A model generated the notes under the pieces. It did no database searches. It saw nothing but the letters and a program-made list of their open reading frames with translations, and was not told the origin of the DNA. A DNA stretch of 64,000 nucleotides from contig JAPYMA010003012.1 in assembly GCA_035041965.1 (NCBI GenBank), forward strand, positions 62,001 through 126,000, written 5' to 3'. The DNA comes from Anisakis pegreffii. Taxonomy: Eukaryota > Nematoda > Chromadorea > Rhabditida > Anisakidae. Each line of letters opens with the position of its first letter. Position 1 is the stretch's first letter. Below, piece by piece: positions 43,240 through 64,000 of the stretch. Position numbers and translations under genes: made by a program.

Positions 43240-46200
43240 ATAACTCTCAGTATCAGTTTAGTATATTTTCGTTAACATCGTTGATCGTTAACTTGATTAT
43301 AAAATAATGATGATTATGATAATCCTTCCTTTCGGATAATCCAATATTTTCAACGATATCACAAGAAATGAGAAGTTATGGATTATTCATTGTATTCGAG
43401 ACGATTGCTTCTTATAAAGGGTTGATCCACCACTCTCCCTATTCAAATGCCAGTCATTAATGAATCTCTTCCATAGTACTTCTACACACTTTCCCTTTAC
43501 GAACTCACTCAACGAAACCAAACGTTCAACCTCTATTCTTGACTTTCTGATGTGTTTCCTCTTGGCGTGCTACCAGAGATTAGGCAGATATTCGTATTTC
43601 GAGGATTACTTGCCACGCACGGATAGCAGCAAATCTTATCTGGATTTATTTCAGTTAGTAATAATCGAGCAATACACCGCCCACTATGTACTAAATTCGC
43701 TACTGCATTGTGTCTTCGTATCCGAATGTTTATATAAAAGTCTATTAGATATGTGAATCATCACATTCATTTAACGCATACATATACACACAGACAGAAA
43801 ACTGCTATTGAAAGTGTATAGATATGACGATGAATAATGATGCGTACAACTCAGAATAATACAACAACGCCGCGTTGCATATCATTACCCTATCAAATGT
43901 ACACATCGATCAATACTTAACGCACTCTTTCCTTGTATATACTTTACTCGTCTGAGCACGATTAGGTATACAAACCTGTATACATACCTTGCCAACTGTA
44001 TGCTTGGATACCTTTGACGGTCTTCATCTTGCATTCTCTATTCCTATTGAGTTCAGCAGTGCTTTCCATTAATTCATTATTATGGAATAGTAGTGGCTCA
44101 AATTTTAATTATTTTAATCGTTTCATTTTAATTAATCGTTCATTTCAGCGCATTTTACGTCATTTCAAGTTGAATTCTGATAACATGACATCACTGCACA
44201 GCAATGAGCAGTTTTATAGAACGAAATGTTAACGTGAATATATGTGTGATTAATAATAGTCTATCATCCATCACTGTCATTTCCCTGCATCACTTCTATT
44301 TTTACTGAATGTCGTATCGATGAGCATGGATCTGCTAACGTATCGTTCAGTTGCGTATTTGGAAGAGGAGAAAATGTTCCATTGGAAGTTGAAAATTTTG
44401 TTCGTTTGTTTTTGCTCGCAAATCTTTATCATCATTTGCTATGCACTCACTTAGAATCGATCTCTCGCATCTGTCATGAATCGTTTTGTTTCGATTTCAC
44501 TGTCAAATTTTAATGCATCAAAATATTCGACCAACAAAGAATAATATCATCTTTCCTTATTTGTTACTGAACACAATTCACATTTATCCTAGCGCTCTTT
44601 CGTTTTTTTTTTGATTTCATTACTATTCAATTGTTGCGTTAGCAAAATGGAGAGTATAGCAGTACGAGATCACATAAGAAACAATGAAATTATGGAATAA
44701 GCGCTGATAAAAGATCAAGTTCTTGAAGTGCGTTATGGACAAGACATTTGATTATGAGGAACATCAATCGCTAAAGTATCGGACCGACCGATTGAGTGCC
44801 AGTGGATAGGATTTGTCCACTTAGCCATTCAAAAACACGTTTTCATGAATTTTCGGTAAAAATATTCGAAAGAGTGAAGAAGTGGTTTTTTGTCGACTTG
44901 CGATCGTGGAAACTGACTATATTGTAGAGGTTGCTATATCTGAAGAAGAGTCTGGTTCAGAGGATTTGTGCTCGAAGTGATAAAATTACGTTCCGTTTGA
45001 TTCTATACAACCGACTGATTGTTGAACACGCAAAATAGCTCAATCCTTGGTCTTTCTTTGAGGATTCCTTACAAAACTATCCTTGTGAACTCGAATTTGA
45101 TTCGGCGTTGTTGCCAACTTAGCAGACCATTATTCGTGTTTGAAGATGAACGCTCATGCAAGATTGTATCACGAAGCATCTCATGTCACATCATCGATTC
45201 GACAAATTCAGTGCCATATGGCTCTCAGTTGGATTAAAACAATATTCAGATTGTGTAGCGCTGTCTGCTTAACGACTTTATGCTGTCGAGCAAGAGTCAT
45301 CGCAGCGCAAAATTTTATTGATTTACAATTCAAGATTACGCCAAGAAAGAAGCAATTGGTACTGGGTGATGCTTAATGGCTACATAAATGATGATGCCAA
45401 ATTAACACATGTCCTTTTGTTATGCTGCAGATTACTATTCATTTAAAGTTGTCTCGATAGAGTGATCCCATTATCCGAGAGTCTGTATGCAGTTGTTGTA
45501 TCTGAATTAACCTGGTGTCATTTATTTTCTTCGAATTTATCGTCATTCTCACTGAAAAAAAGAAGTTGATCGTCTGTACTGTAAAGTAGGTGTATTCGTT
45601 GAATTGCTTCTCAACGATACTCGTTCTGCTTTATTCGTTCATATCCAAATGAATCAGACATGCCATGCGATATAACGATGTTCGCATCATTATTTGACAT
45701 CAGTGGCATTATTGTTGTGCTAACAAATATCATTCTGCACTTACTTCTTACATATTAGGCGAAAGCATGATCGTTTCTCGTGATTAGCGTGCTGTTTAGA
45801 GCACACTTCTCGTCTCGTTTAGAAAACGCGCAGTCGTTTCCTGTTTCGTCTTCCTTGCAGAGGAATTAATAAGACGTTAAATGATGGAAAAACAAACGAT
45901 GTCCAAAATATAGCGAAATACTCCTCGACGAAACTCAAACACAAGTTTAATATATTCAACGGATAACGAGAGTTCGAAGTTGAGTCCAAAAGGACCGATT
46001 TGATCTTAGAAGACGGTTCGAAATGATTGGAAAATGAAGATATGGGATGAAAAGTTTCTTAAGAAGAGTTGTTTACAGATAATGAGCACAACGGACAACT
46101 TTGCGTGATGTCTGTTTGGGAATAAATTTCAAAAAAAAAAGCACCATAAACAATCGAAAAGCAAAGCAATATTCAAAGATAACGAACGCATCAGACAAGA

Positions 46201-47920
46201 AATCCAGGAAACACTATGCCGTGCCGTTTTCGTCTCGTCTTGAAACTCATCGTTTCGTTAAATCACTTCTCACCTGTTTAAAATTTTATGATTCTCTTTA
46301 GAGGAACGCGCGATCGTACATCCTCAATCGACATCGCCTCTTTCTGTCTACAATTTCTCTTTTCAGCTCTATCCCTTTCTACTTACGAACCATTATTTTA
46401 CTAGCAAATCATTCATCATTTAAGAAATACTGCTGCAAGTTTGCTTAATGGTTGTAAATTTTGGTTCGATTTTGCACTACTGATTATTGACTTACGATCA
46501 GATAAGTTTCGTTTTAAAACGCTGCAGAAAAAGATCTTCGTAAGCGTATTGAGAATTTCATTTTCGTTTTGTGGAAAAGAATTTAATCGTTGTTAATTTG
46601 TGCTATTCATTAATTCATTTATCGTGCTCGTAGAGTCTTTAGTCGTGATTAAAAGTTTTGCGGGTGTTCATCTCAAGATGGTCTTGATTGTGGTGAAACG
46701 ATGACTTATTCCGCTCCGAACAAATTGTGTTATTAGCGTTCATTCATTCAAAGCGATATGAAAGCGTGGCTGTGAATAGTGCACAATTACCTTCTCGTCT
46801 ATTGTTATCCTTTTAACGCAATGAGGATAAGCACTTTGCAGTGCTCGTCGTTTCAATGGACTCCTCGAGAGGTGTTTATCGATCGCTCTCATCTGAACTA
46901 TTTTTGTCGGCCGTGTTCCTCGTCAATAAATTCGCATTGTTCATCGCATATTTTTTCAGTGATACGTTCCGTGCTCGCCGCCATATATCTTTAAAGTAGA
47001 TCTTGCTTGCGCTGTTCTTTTGCTATTAATCCTTCCTTCCTCTAACTGCAAACCGTTCTATGCATACAATCCGTTCTGCCGTTTTGCATCATAAATTTCA
47101 TGTTCTCTTTCATTTTCAGACATCACCAAAATGCATTCCGCTATGAATATTTATTTATAGAATGTTATTTCAGTTTCGTATTGAATATTTTCAGCGCTTA
47201 TTAATACTCTTTTAAAAATGCACCATCCGGGCTGTACTGATATTATTATATTTTTTGTGATTTGCTAACAATAAGACAAAAAAGGTGCGGTTGATTTGGA
47301 GTGTGATCCTCACAGAATCAGATAACGAACAATCGATTGGCATTTGAAGGTCACACTCTGCGTTCTCACCAGGCTGACCGAATAACCAACCAACCAACTA
47401 CCCACTGCAAGTGCGAATGCCGTCATTATCACCATCATGCAATTTCATTCACTTCGCTCAGCTCACTACCCTCCCCATATTCTCTCTTATTCCCCGTGAA
47501 AGTCGCTATTTTATGCTCTTTGATTCCTCTTTTCGAATTAATCTTTTTTACATGCTATGCATATTTTTCGAACAGATTCATCCCAATGACACGCCACAAA
47601 CTTGAACTAATCCAACTCGATTCGATTCATAACTGAGAGGTGTAAGAAAACAATCAGCCAGTTGTTTGCAACGCAGCTAACATAAGTTTTTAGGGTTGAG
47701 TTGTATGGATCAAAGTTTACGTTGATTCATTGCTCTTGTCAATGATGTTAATTATCTTTGCTCGAATCTTCATCTTCTTGGCGAAACGTTTTGTTTTGTT
47801 GGTTTATGATGCATGAAGCTAACTTTCATGGTATAAGCCTTGACTTTTTACTGATTGTGAATCATTTTTCGAAATTGAAATCATTAATGAAAGTGTGTCA
47901 GTAATACCGAACTACTAAGC
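43240..47920. other. Gene-poor DNA, no supported gene
   Basis: Several frames near or under 100 codons occur (43460-43756, 45019-45376, 46101-46301, all plus). None has a domain I recognise or convincing flanking splice pairs. Composition is T-rich on the plus strand. An isolated exon of a diverged gene could be missed here. Confidence 0.35.
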
Positions 47921-48275
47921 CGGTGGTTCTCGATCTCCCTCCCCCTCCCTCCCCGCGCAACCCCTAGAAAAACTTAAGATATCCTTGCACCCCCTACAAC
48001 AATATTTTGAAATGTTCTTGCACCTCCACAACATTCTTTCCTATCTCTCATTTAATACAGTGAGTGTCTGTATTGTGTACCATTAGAGCACGTCCTAACC
48101 TTTTCAAAAATACATATGTTAAAGTCTACCCTCACTTTCTGTATACGCTTATATGCGCCGAAATCCTTCATCGCCTTGATTGATGTGTTAAAAATGAAAT
48201 GTTATCTCGCACTCCTTGGAATATCGTCTCGCATCCCTTGGAGGTGCAAGCACTCCTGTTTTTAAGGAAACCTTG
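47921..48275. mobile_element. Non-autonomous hAT-type element, copy 2
   Basis: Related over most of its length to 42126-42422. It starts CGGTGGTTCTCGATC (the hAT end with changes) and its right end AAGGAAACCTTG is a degraded complement. The flanks TACTAAGC (47913-47920) and TAATAAGC (48276-48283) match at 7 of 8 bases, consistent with an 8-bp target duplication. It is more diverged, so likely older, than copy 1. Confidence 0.75.
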
Positions 48276-48283
48276 TAATAAGC

Positions 48284-51200
48284 AGTCATCCATAGTGTTT
48301 TTGTTGCTATCGTTTAGTGATATTCGCTGTGGAGTGTGGTCGTTGAAAAAATTTTTTGAGATGATAACTTTTCATCCGTAAGATTATCTGGAGTTGATTT
48401 AGCGTCGAACGGTTATTTCACTTTTCACAGTCATAGTTTTATTTACTTACGCTTCGTTACATCAGTAGAATTTTGCAATTGAGTTTTTTTTAGCAACTAA
48501 TATTTTTGCTGAATATGAATGTTTTTTTAAGGGAAGGTTCACCGGAACATAGAATCTTCTTCTTTGATAGAAATGGTTTTGATTGATGGAATGTGCTCGT
48601 AGAAACGGGAGTAAATGTTCAGAATTCATTTTTACGCTTATCTTTTCATGTTTCGGAATTGAAAATCGTAAAAATTGTGCATGATTGATGCGTGCTTATC
48701 AAATCGTAATGTGAAATTTGTATTCCGTGGAAATTCTTTCGTGGCCTTTCATATGAACCTCATTGTGGAATAGTGTTGATTCACATGCACTGCTTCTCGC
48801 TGAACGAAGCTTTCAAATTGCATAGTGAACATCTAAACTCGTTCGTCTTCAGATTCACTTTTTAATTTCTTTGTTTATTGATGAAGTCGGCGCTAATTTC
48901 ATCGATTGATTTGATTATTTGAATACTTAAGTAATGTGTTGGCACTTTCTTCATTAATGTATTGCCGTTTTTTTCTAGAATGAAATTTAATTATTCTAAA
49001 AATAATTACGATTGCATTTGGTTATTATTTCACTGCTCAAGCAACAACCTTTCACCGTTTTTCTCATTTCTTTCCCATATCGACGTTACTCTGCAACAAA
49101 TCATCAGTTAAAATGATTTTTCACTCCACTTTTCATCTCATATTTGTTATCGTTATTTTATTTATTCTTATTCTCATCGCTATCATTGTCGTTGTAACTA
49201 TCATTGTGAAGTCAACATTACTCCTGTGATCATTATTGTTGCTGGCGGCTGATCACTGATATTTCTGAAGTAGCATTTGCTATGATTCATTCGTTCAACT
49301 GTCAAAACACAGTTGTCTTATCACACGAATGATAGTTGTTAGTGTGTTCATTGAACAAAATTCATTCATAAGCTAGTAACACCTTTAGATAGCTGTTGCA
49401 TGTCTTTAGAACAATTTTTTGATTGATACTAAACACATTATATTCATAATGTCGATGTTTGCAGTTTATAAAATGAATAATCTATCATTGATGCTGCAGT
49501 ATTTCAACTTATTTCTCGACAGCACTCAACATTTCAAAACTTCGTCATTAACACTCATCCTCCAACTGATCTCTATCAATTTTGCTATCGTTTTTTTTCG
49601 ATTCCTTCGTTTGGCTACATTTCTGTGAATAAAAATATTACTTCTTGAAGCCACGTATCTTTCAGTCCATTGATTTCATGAAATCAATTGTTGTCATCAA
49701 ATTGATATGAACAAATTATTGGATTAAAATCGACAATTCACAATATCGTTTGGAAATAAATCCAACTGAATTATATTCAAAACGTTTCAAATGAAAAATG
49801 CATTCGTAGTCTGCAATATGTCTAATTCCGTGCATAAGATTTCTGCTGCTAATGATATATTAACCGTTGCAGTATGTCTATGGCTCTAAGTCATATCCTT
49901 TCCTCATTGATTGTAATCTGTCTGCGTACGAATTGAATCATTCACATTCATATTCACTGAAACGATTTATTGATATTTCAAACACAAAAAAATCCACTGA
50001 AGAGTTCCGAAGAAGATTGAGGAAGGCTGATTAACTTCGATGACAACGAAATGTTCGGTAAGGTTGTCGATATGTGACTCGTTTGAATTGTTTGCTTGCT
50101 TCTGTTCATGTTTGAATAGGTGCTCGATTATTATTATTATTATTTCAATTAGAATAGTTTTCATAACGCACCTCTTACCGAACATTAGCTCTATCTTTGG
50201 TAGCGGATTTATGGTGGCGTTTCGTGGTGATAAGGTGAAAATGTTAGTTAAACATTGTCGGTCTAGGAGGGAAGTCATCTACCCGATAGAAGTAGGGTCG
50301 ATTCCAGAACTGATCGTCATCGTCTGAAGACAAGACAGTTCGATTCGAATGTTCTCAGTGGTTTGTTAACCGTCATTCGTAGTTGATGTTAGGCGGGCGT
50401 ATCATTTCAATCAATCCTCCTTCTTCGCACTCGAATGTACGTCCTTCAGTTGAATACGAAATATTTTCGATAATGCAAAATGATCTGTTCGCATGAGCAT
50501 TATTGATTTTTGATATTTATTGTCGATTATCATAATTGAATGGTTCGTTAACATTCAGCGTGAATCAGACGTTCTCTCTTTCTTTTCTTTTCGAATCTAG
50601 TACTGTGTCAACACTAATGTTTTTTTCCATTGAAAAAATTGAACGCTTCTTAATTTTTTTTATGTATACGAAAAGATTTACTGCAAAAATAATTGCTGAA
50701 TGTGAAATCACATTTGCCTTTCCGTTGACTCAACGTAATAATGTCGTCCATTCCTTTGCGCGAAAAAACCAACCGTCAAATAAGTTTAAAGTCATCGATT
50801 CAGTTCATTCGTAGTGAATTTGCTTCTCGTTGTTAAAAAAATCAACTCACTTAACCGTCTCATTCAGTGAAACGCATCATTCGAGTTTGTCATGGAAACT
50901 GGTATGCTCTTTTGCTCTTTCATTGATTGTGCACTTTAATAAAAATGGAGATGAAATTTGAATCAGTGTCCAGCATCAATTCAATAGAGTGAATGGTAGT
51001 TTGTAATATCATAATGATGCTGAATATTGATACCGACAACGGAGTTCATCATTTTTATGTGCACTTAAGTTCATTGATATGCAATCTTCTTTTTTAAAAT
51101 TTTCTTCTTCCTTACAGTCGGTCATTCATATGAAACAAAAATGGACTCGTAATGGAGTTGGTAACAATCACTGAAGGTGTGCATTATTCTTATTAATATC

Positions 51201-51609
51201 CTGGCATGATTATCATTTATCGAACAAGTTAGAGGATACAATACCAACGTTTCTCCATTAATTACCTCTTCTTTGACTCTTCAGTTGCATCGTGCAATAT
51301 GCCAGGCCTACGTTATTGATAATGAAATTACTCTGCGACTTGTGCGTGTGTTTGTGTGACATAAAATTATGAATAAAAGTGAATAAACTGCAACAAATGA
51401 ATGAATTACACATGCATACATTTGTGCTGCATTAATTTTTCGGTAATAACATAAACTGGTTGTGACATCAGACTTACTGTATTTACTGTTACTTCCTTCC
51501 GTCTGTGCATTTACATTCTAATGCTAGCTATCGTGCCGTCGTTTTCACATCAGCCATTATTCAATAATGCATTTTATACAACTAAACTTCATTTTGGCAA
51601 TTTAAGTAT
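48284..51609. other. Gene-poor T-rich DNA
   Basis: No conserved exon recognised. The plus strand is T-rich with many CAG/TAG acceptor-like strings, as expected of intron or leader DNA of a rightward transcript, but nothing ties it directly to let-413. Confidence 0.35.
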
Positions 51610-51705
51610 AATTCTTAAGGCGGCGCGTTTGAGTAGGCTTAAGCCTGAGCCTACGTCTAACCACGAGCACTCATGCAAAACTATGCCCCCCACCCCTTAA
51701 GAATT
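51610..51705. mobile_element. 96-bp inverted-repeat element (MITE remnant)
   Basis: Perfect 11-bp ends, AATTCTTAAGG (51610-51620) and CCTTAAGAATT (51695-51705), enclose a GC-richer interior. The interior contains the palindromic block GTAGGCTTAAGCCTGAGCCTAC. Related AAGxCTGAGCCT strings occur near 62.35 kb (plus) and 33.07 kb (minus), suggesting a dispersed family. Confidence 0.65.
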
Positions 51706-54700
51706 ACCTCTTCATCCACATGGTAAATTACCGCAGATCACTAATCTAATCAATTTTAAATTGCAAAATGGGGTACTTTCCTGTAGTTACTGACTGCCTC
51801 GCAGCGTCTTTGGAACATCCTTCAGTACACGTGTCAATCTGCGGCTCGCAACATTTGTTTTCGACATATTTCCAAATTCACGATCAGCTGTTCAATAAGA
51901 TGCTTGAATCGTTGTTGATCTTGTATATGATACGGATATTATATTCAGGGCATTCATTCATTGTTCTGGGAATATCGTGTACAGTCATTGATTTGAGAGT
52001 ATAGGATACACATGCACACGAGTTCAAAGTGTTGTTAAGTTCTTAAAAAAATTCCTGAAGAACGATTGTGAAATGAAGCCATCTAATGTGTCTCTGTGGC
52101 TTTCATTTCTCAGGAAAATTTTTTTACATCTCAACAGTGCCTACTTGAAATGGTCAGTAGTTGTTTATTTATTGCCAGTTTCGATGGTCTCTAGGCACTC
52201 ATCTTAAACTTCATCAATTTATGCTTCCAGCATTGCAGATCGAAGTAACCATGTCTGCAAATAGTTGAATATCCTTCGCTGTATTGAAGACATTCGAGTT
52301 TTTCATTTTAAAGTATAGAGTCATCATCGTCGATTTGAGATTTCGTTTGATGTGCTTTTTCGTTTATTTTGTAATAGATCGAATCCACATCCAGCTGATT
52401 TTCTTACAGCTGCATTCTCGCCGTACTGTACACTGATAAGTTTGCATGTGTTCATGCATTTTGATCTCGTTGTAGTTCCATTTTATTGCTTCGTGTAATC
52501 ATTTCTTCCTGAAGATACTTTGCTAACTGTGATCTCTACACCAATTGGACCGCTTGTTTTCTTAATTGACGTTTCAATTTCAGTTTGGTATGTATTTGAG
52601 TGTATTTGCGCTTATGGAATGTTTGCGAAGTCATAAAATAACATTGATTCTTCATAGCACTGGTTCATTTTCATTATCAAACTGAATTCATATTCATTGT
52701 CAAGTGTCACTGATTCATCATATCGAGTCACGTTGCCCATATTCGGATCATGTTTTCATTTACCTTTCACTGATCGCATCAATTCCCATCACTCATATGT
52801 GATATCGATCGCATTTTTGTCCTGCTCATTGGCATTTCGAATGTCCTCGTATCAGTTTGAGAAGTTGAATATGGTACCTTGGATAGTTGAGTCAAGACGG
52901 CGTTGAATGATCGAGAAATTTGACGAGTGTTTCTGTCAGTTGATTGATTGATAACATTTGATAAATTGAACGCTTAATGTGAAGATTAATTATGAGGTGT
53001 TGAAATGAGGGAATTTTGTATAATTCGAAGGTTGAGAGAATGTATATGAAAATCTTGGAAGGGAGTGGGAGAATAGGAGGGGAAGTTATTGCGAGACGGA
53101 TTTTTTGATGTCACTTTTCGAGTGATTATGTGATAGCAATATCATCGGATTCGTTTGATTCTCGAATGAATATCTCAAAATAAAAACGACAAACAGCGTC
53201 ATTTTTCGTGTTCGCTTTGTTTGTTTTTATTGTTGACGTCGTTGTAATAATTCGAAAACAAATTCAAACTGATTGATAATGAATCGCAGTTTCGTGAAAA
53301 CAAACGTATGATATGTTTATCTGATCAACGAAATAAAAATTCGCGTCTCTGCCATCAACAAGTGAAATTCGCTTACTTTCTCGGCGTTATTTTCATGTTT
53401 CGTGATAAATTCTCATCAGGAGTGGTTTATGAACATACGAACCAAGTCAATACAGTGTTCTTTTTTAAACTTCAAATTGAAGTAATTTATCAGATGCAAA
53501 CTTCAAAGTAAATCATCCCGAAACTTTTAACCTCAATCGTTTTTGAGTGTGCGATAGCAATCGCTGTATCATTGCATGCACAGCGTTCATTCATTCAATC
53601 AACTGCACTTCTTCAATTGTGAATAGTATATTATGGTTGAATTGACCGTTTTTTTGACTGATAATTCACTTTATTTCTTCGCTTCCCATTCATTCATTTT
53701 ATTGCTTCTATTGAATTTTCTTCAGATGTCTTTCATCAACAAATAATTTATGCCGTTATGCCATTGCATATTCACAATATTGATTGTTCAATAGAGTTCA
53801 ATCATCTATACCAAATCTTTTTCTGCATTCATTTTTATTTGGCTTGAAGATATTCCGTTAGAAGAGTTATTCAGTGAGAACGTTTTCACGGCAGTCTTTC
53901 GTTCTGAAATCAAGTATGTTTAATTGAGTATGCTTATTTCATAGCATCCTCGGTTTATTTTTGTTTATTTACTCATTTATTCAATCAGCGTGCCATATAC
54001 CTCTTTTTATACCTCACATTCTTACTTCATTGACATCCATCCTTCCACAAATCTAAGAAATCAGTGCAGAGTCTTCAACAGTCCGTCTCCATGAAGTTCT
54101 ACTTTCGATTATTCATTCGGCGGTCATAGAGATGTAAACTTCGCCTTAATGTAAACAGGGAAAAGGCTGTCTTCAGCTTAATTTGAATTGTAGCTAATTG
54201 TAGATAAATTTCTTCTGAGTTTCAAATTGCATTCCATTGTTTCATCAAATTCAGTTTCATTGATCCATTTGATTTTTATTGCCATCAGATTGCTCATCAT
54301 TGTAGGTAGGTCTTTGTCTTTTTTCATTTGTTGAATGTTGGCTTCCTTTGCTGGGTTCAATTTGTGTTTTGAATGATTAATCATTCTGGTAAATGGACCG
54401 TCACTGTAGTTGAGTCATCCGTAACTGCATCCGTAATGAACCATGGTGTCTTCATTGTACAGCCAAAAATGTCTGTTTTTAACTGCCGAATGCGTGAATG
54501 AGCTTCGTAAAAATGGAGTTTTCTGATAATTTCTTCACGCATTCTAAATTTTTTGTCATTTTAAAATTATTTCTTAGGCGTGCTGAATTGTTTAACGTTC
54601 AAAGAGGCGAAAAACCTTCAGCAACATTAGTTGAATGCATCAGATTGAATGATTCATTTCTGTGGCAGTTGAAAAAAATTTCACATTTTCAAATTGATTT

Positions 54701-55106
54701 GTGAACAAGTAAATAATAATATGCATTCTGATAAAACTCATCAGTAACGTTCATTAGATGAGTAACGTTCATTCAATGTAACTCTGCATGCTTAGCCATT
54801 GCTAACTATAAGAGCATGATTTTATTGGCATTCGTTGTGGTGATGATCATCTGATTTGGAGTTACTCTCTCTCATGAATAATCTATGGTCGTCGTTTAAG
54901 TGAATGGCATATTCCAGTTATAAGTCGCGTTATTCCCCATAAATTTTTATCCAGTTAATGAGCAAAAAATATTTCCGTTAAGCGATTTCTTCGACACGAA
55001 TGCACTTGTTCATTGCCGTATTCCGTTCGTTTCATTGCGTTCGGTAATAAACGATTTGGAAATGCCTCTCATAACTATTTTTTGCTTTGGATATAAATTT
55101 GTTTTG
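51706..55106. other. Upstream region of let-413, no gene seen
   Basis: T-rich DNA without recognisable exons. It should contain the let-413 promoter or upstream leader. A short tandem AGTAACGTTCATT pair lies near 54743-54775. Confidence 0.4.
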
Positions 55107-55109
55107 CAG
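55107..55109 (+). promoter_or_regulatory. let-413: Splice acceptor at the start of the let-413 leader
   Basis: AATTTGTTTTGCAG ends at 55109, 86 bases before the let-413 ATG. An in-frame TAG lies between the acceptor and the ATG, so the joined exon is untranslated leader. In a nematode this is either a spliced-leader trans-splice site or the end of a leader intron; the sequence alone does not tell which. Confidence 0.55.
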
Positions 55110-55195
55110 CCGAGTAATCGACATTGGAATAGAGGTTAAACGATTACGCAGTGAGTGGAACATTGAGAAAATAGCTGAAGAGCACTCGAAAAGGA

Positions 55196-63480
<8,285 letters not shown>

Positions 63481-63783
63481 GTATGTTCTCTTCTCTTATT
63501 ATTTCACGTCAGTTTCTTATTATTCAAAGGTTATGCAGCATATTGTTTCATTCGAAAAGCTTTTCAGTCAATGATCTACGCCTAAGTGTGCAGTATGTAT
63601 ATCTACTCTTTTATCTATATATACGACGATTTATGATATCCGACGACATTTTTTGAATTTTGTTATTGTGCAGCACAATTTGGGTCAGTAATTAGAGGAT
63701 ATGTTTTGAGAGTCGTAGTGAAGTTAGAACGTCGTTGTGTCGTTTAGCATTTCTTCGGTATTATTCTCTGCATAATATTCATT

Positions 63784-63830
63784 CAGCCAGTTATTATACT
63801 CATCACTGTCTTCGAGCCAGTTATTATACT
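63784..63830. repeat. Short tandem-like duplication
   Basis: AGCCAGTTATTATACTC occurs twice about 30 bases apart at the right edge, within what is probably a let-413 intron. No role apparent. Confidence 0.7.
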
Positions 63831-64000
63831 CTTGTTCTTATCGTTTCTCGACGAGGAAGTGAAATTTATGACAGTGAAAACTGTTTACTAAGGTTGAAAG
63901 CAGTGATTGATGATTATTGCGTTTTGATTTGTTTGATGAAATGTTTAGCAGTTTTAGATTTGTTTCCTTGAATTTATATTCTGATTGTGAGCATTCTCAT

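Noticed and set aside
43460..43756. 98-codon plus-strand frame as an independent gene
   Set aside because: No domain, signal peptide or flanking splice pair supports it, and its length is within chance for this region.

Overview
The window reads as an AT-rich nuclear segment of a nematode genome. Genes are split into many short exons with GT-AG introns, the acceptors are mostly TTTCAG-like, and one gene has the LET-413 layout, including linker motifs I know from Caenorhabditis LET-413. The genus cannot be fixed from the sequence; a parasitic chromadorean is a guess.

Three conserved genes are secure. On the minus strand, 20381 down to 11980 encodes a complete U2SURP/SR140 orthologue (U2 snRNP-associated splicing factor with RRM, SURP, CID, cwf21 and SR tail). 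I could phase it through 22 exons to about 965 residues, including a probable 9-nt micro-exon. Also on the minus strand, about 32354 down to 22622 encodes PIKfyve (PPK-3 in C. elegans), with FYVE finger, CCT-like domain, Cys/His-rich region and C-terminal PIP kinase. On the plus strand, 55196 to the window edge encodes LET-413/Scribble: the whole leucine-rich-repeat half and linker, with the PDZ end outside the window. A less certain minus-strand gene at 5700-7313 encodes the C-terminal half of a single-pass membrane protein, possibly starting with a signal-peptide exon near 9.9 kb.

The 32.4-55.1 kb interval is gene-poor and holds most of the mobile DNA. It contains a broken Penelope-like retroelement (34.7-36.45 kb) with a downstream minimal hammerhead ribozyme, a four-copy 23-bp minisatellite, a pair of diverged direct repeats, two related hAT-type non-autonomous elements with target-site duplications, and other short inverted-repeat elements. 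A third hAT-like element lies in a let-413 intron and a 219-bp MITE lies between ppk-3 and U2SURP.

By eye, the plus strand is A-rich where genes run leftward (about 1-34 kb) and T-rich where let-413 runs rightward (about 39-64 kb). The gene-poor 39-55 kb stretch already has the T-rich pattern, so it may be transcribed rightward.

The three conserved genes act in separate processes (pre-mRNA splicing, endolysosomal PI(3,5)P2 synthesis, epithelial polarity). Their spacing gives no sign of an operon. The best candidate for something unusual is the Penelope-element hammerhead ribozyme and the repeats around it.
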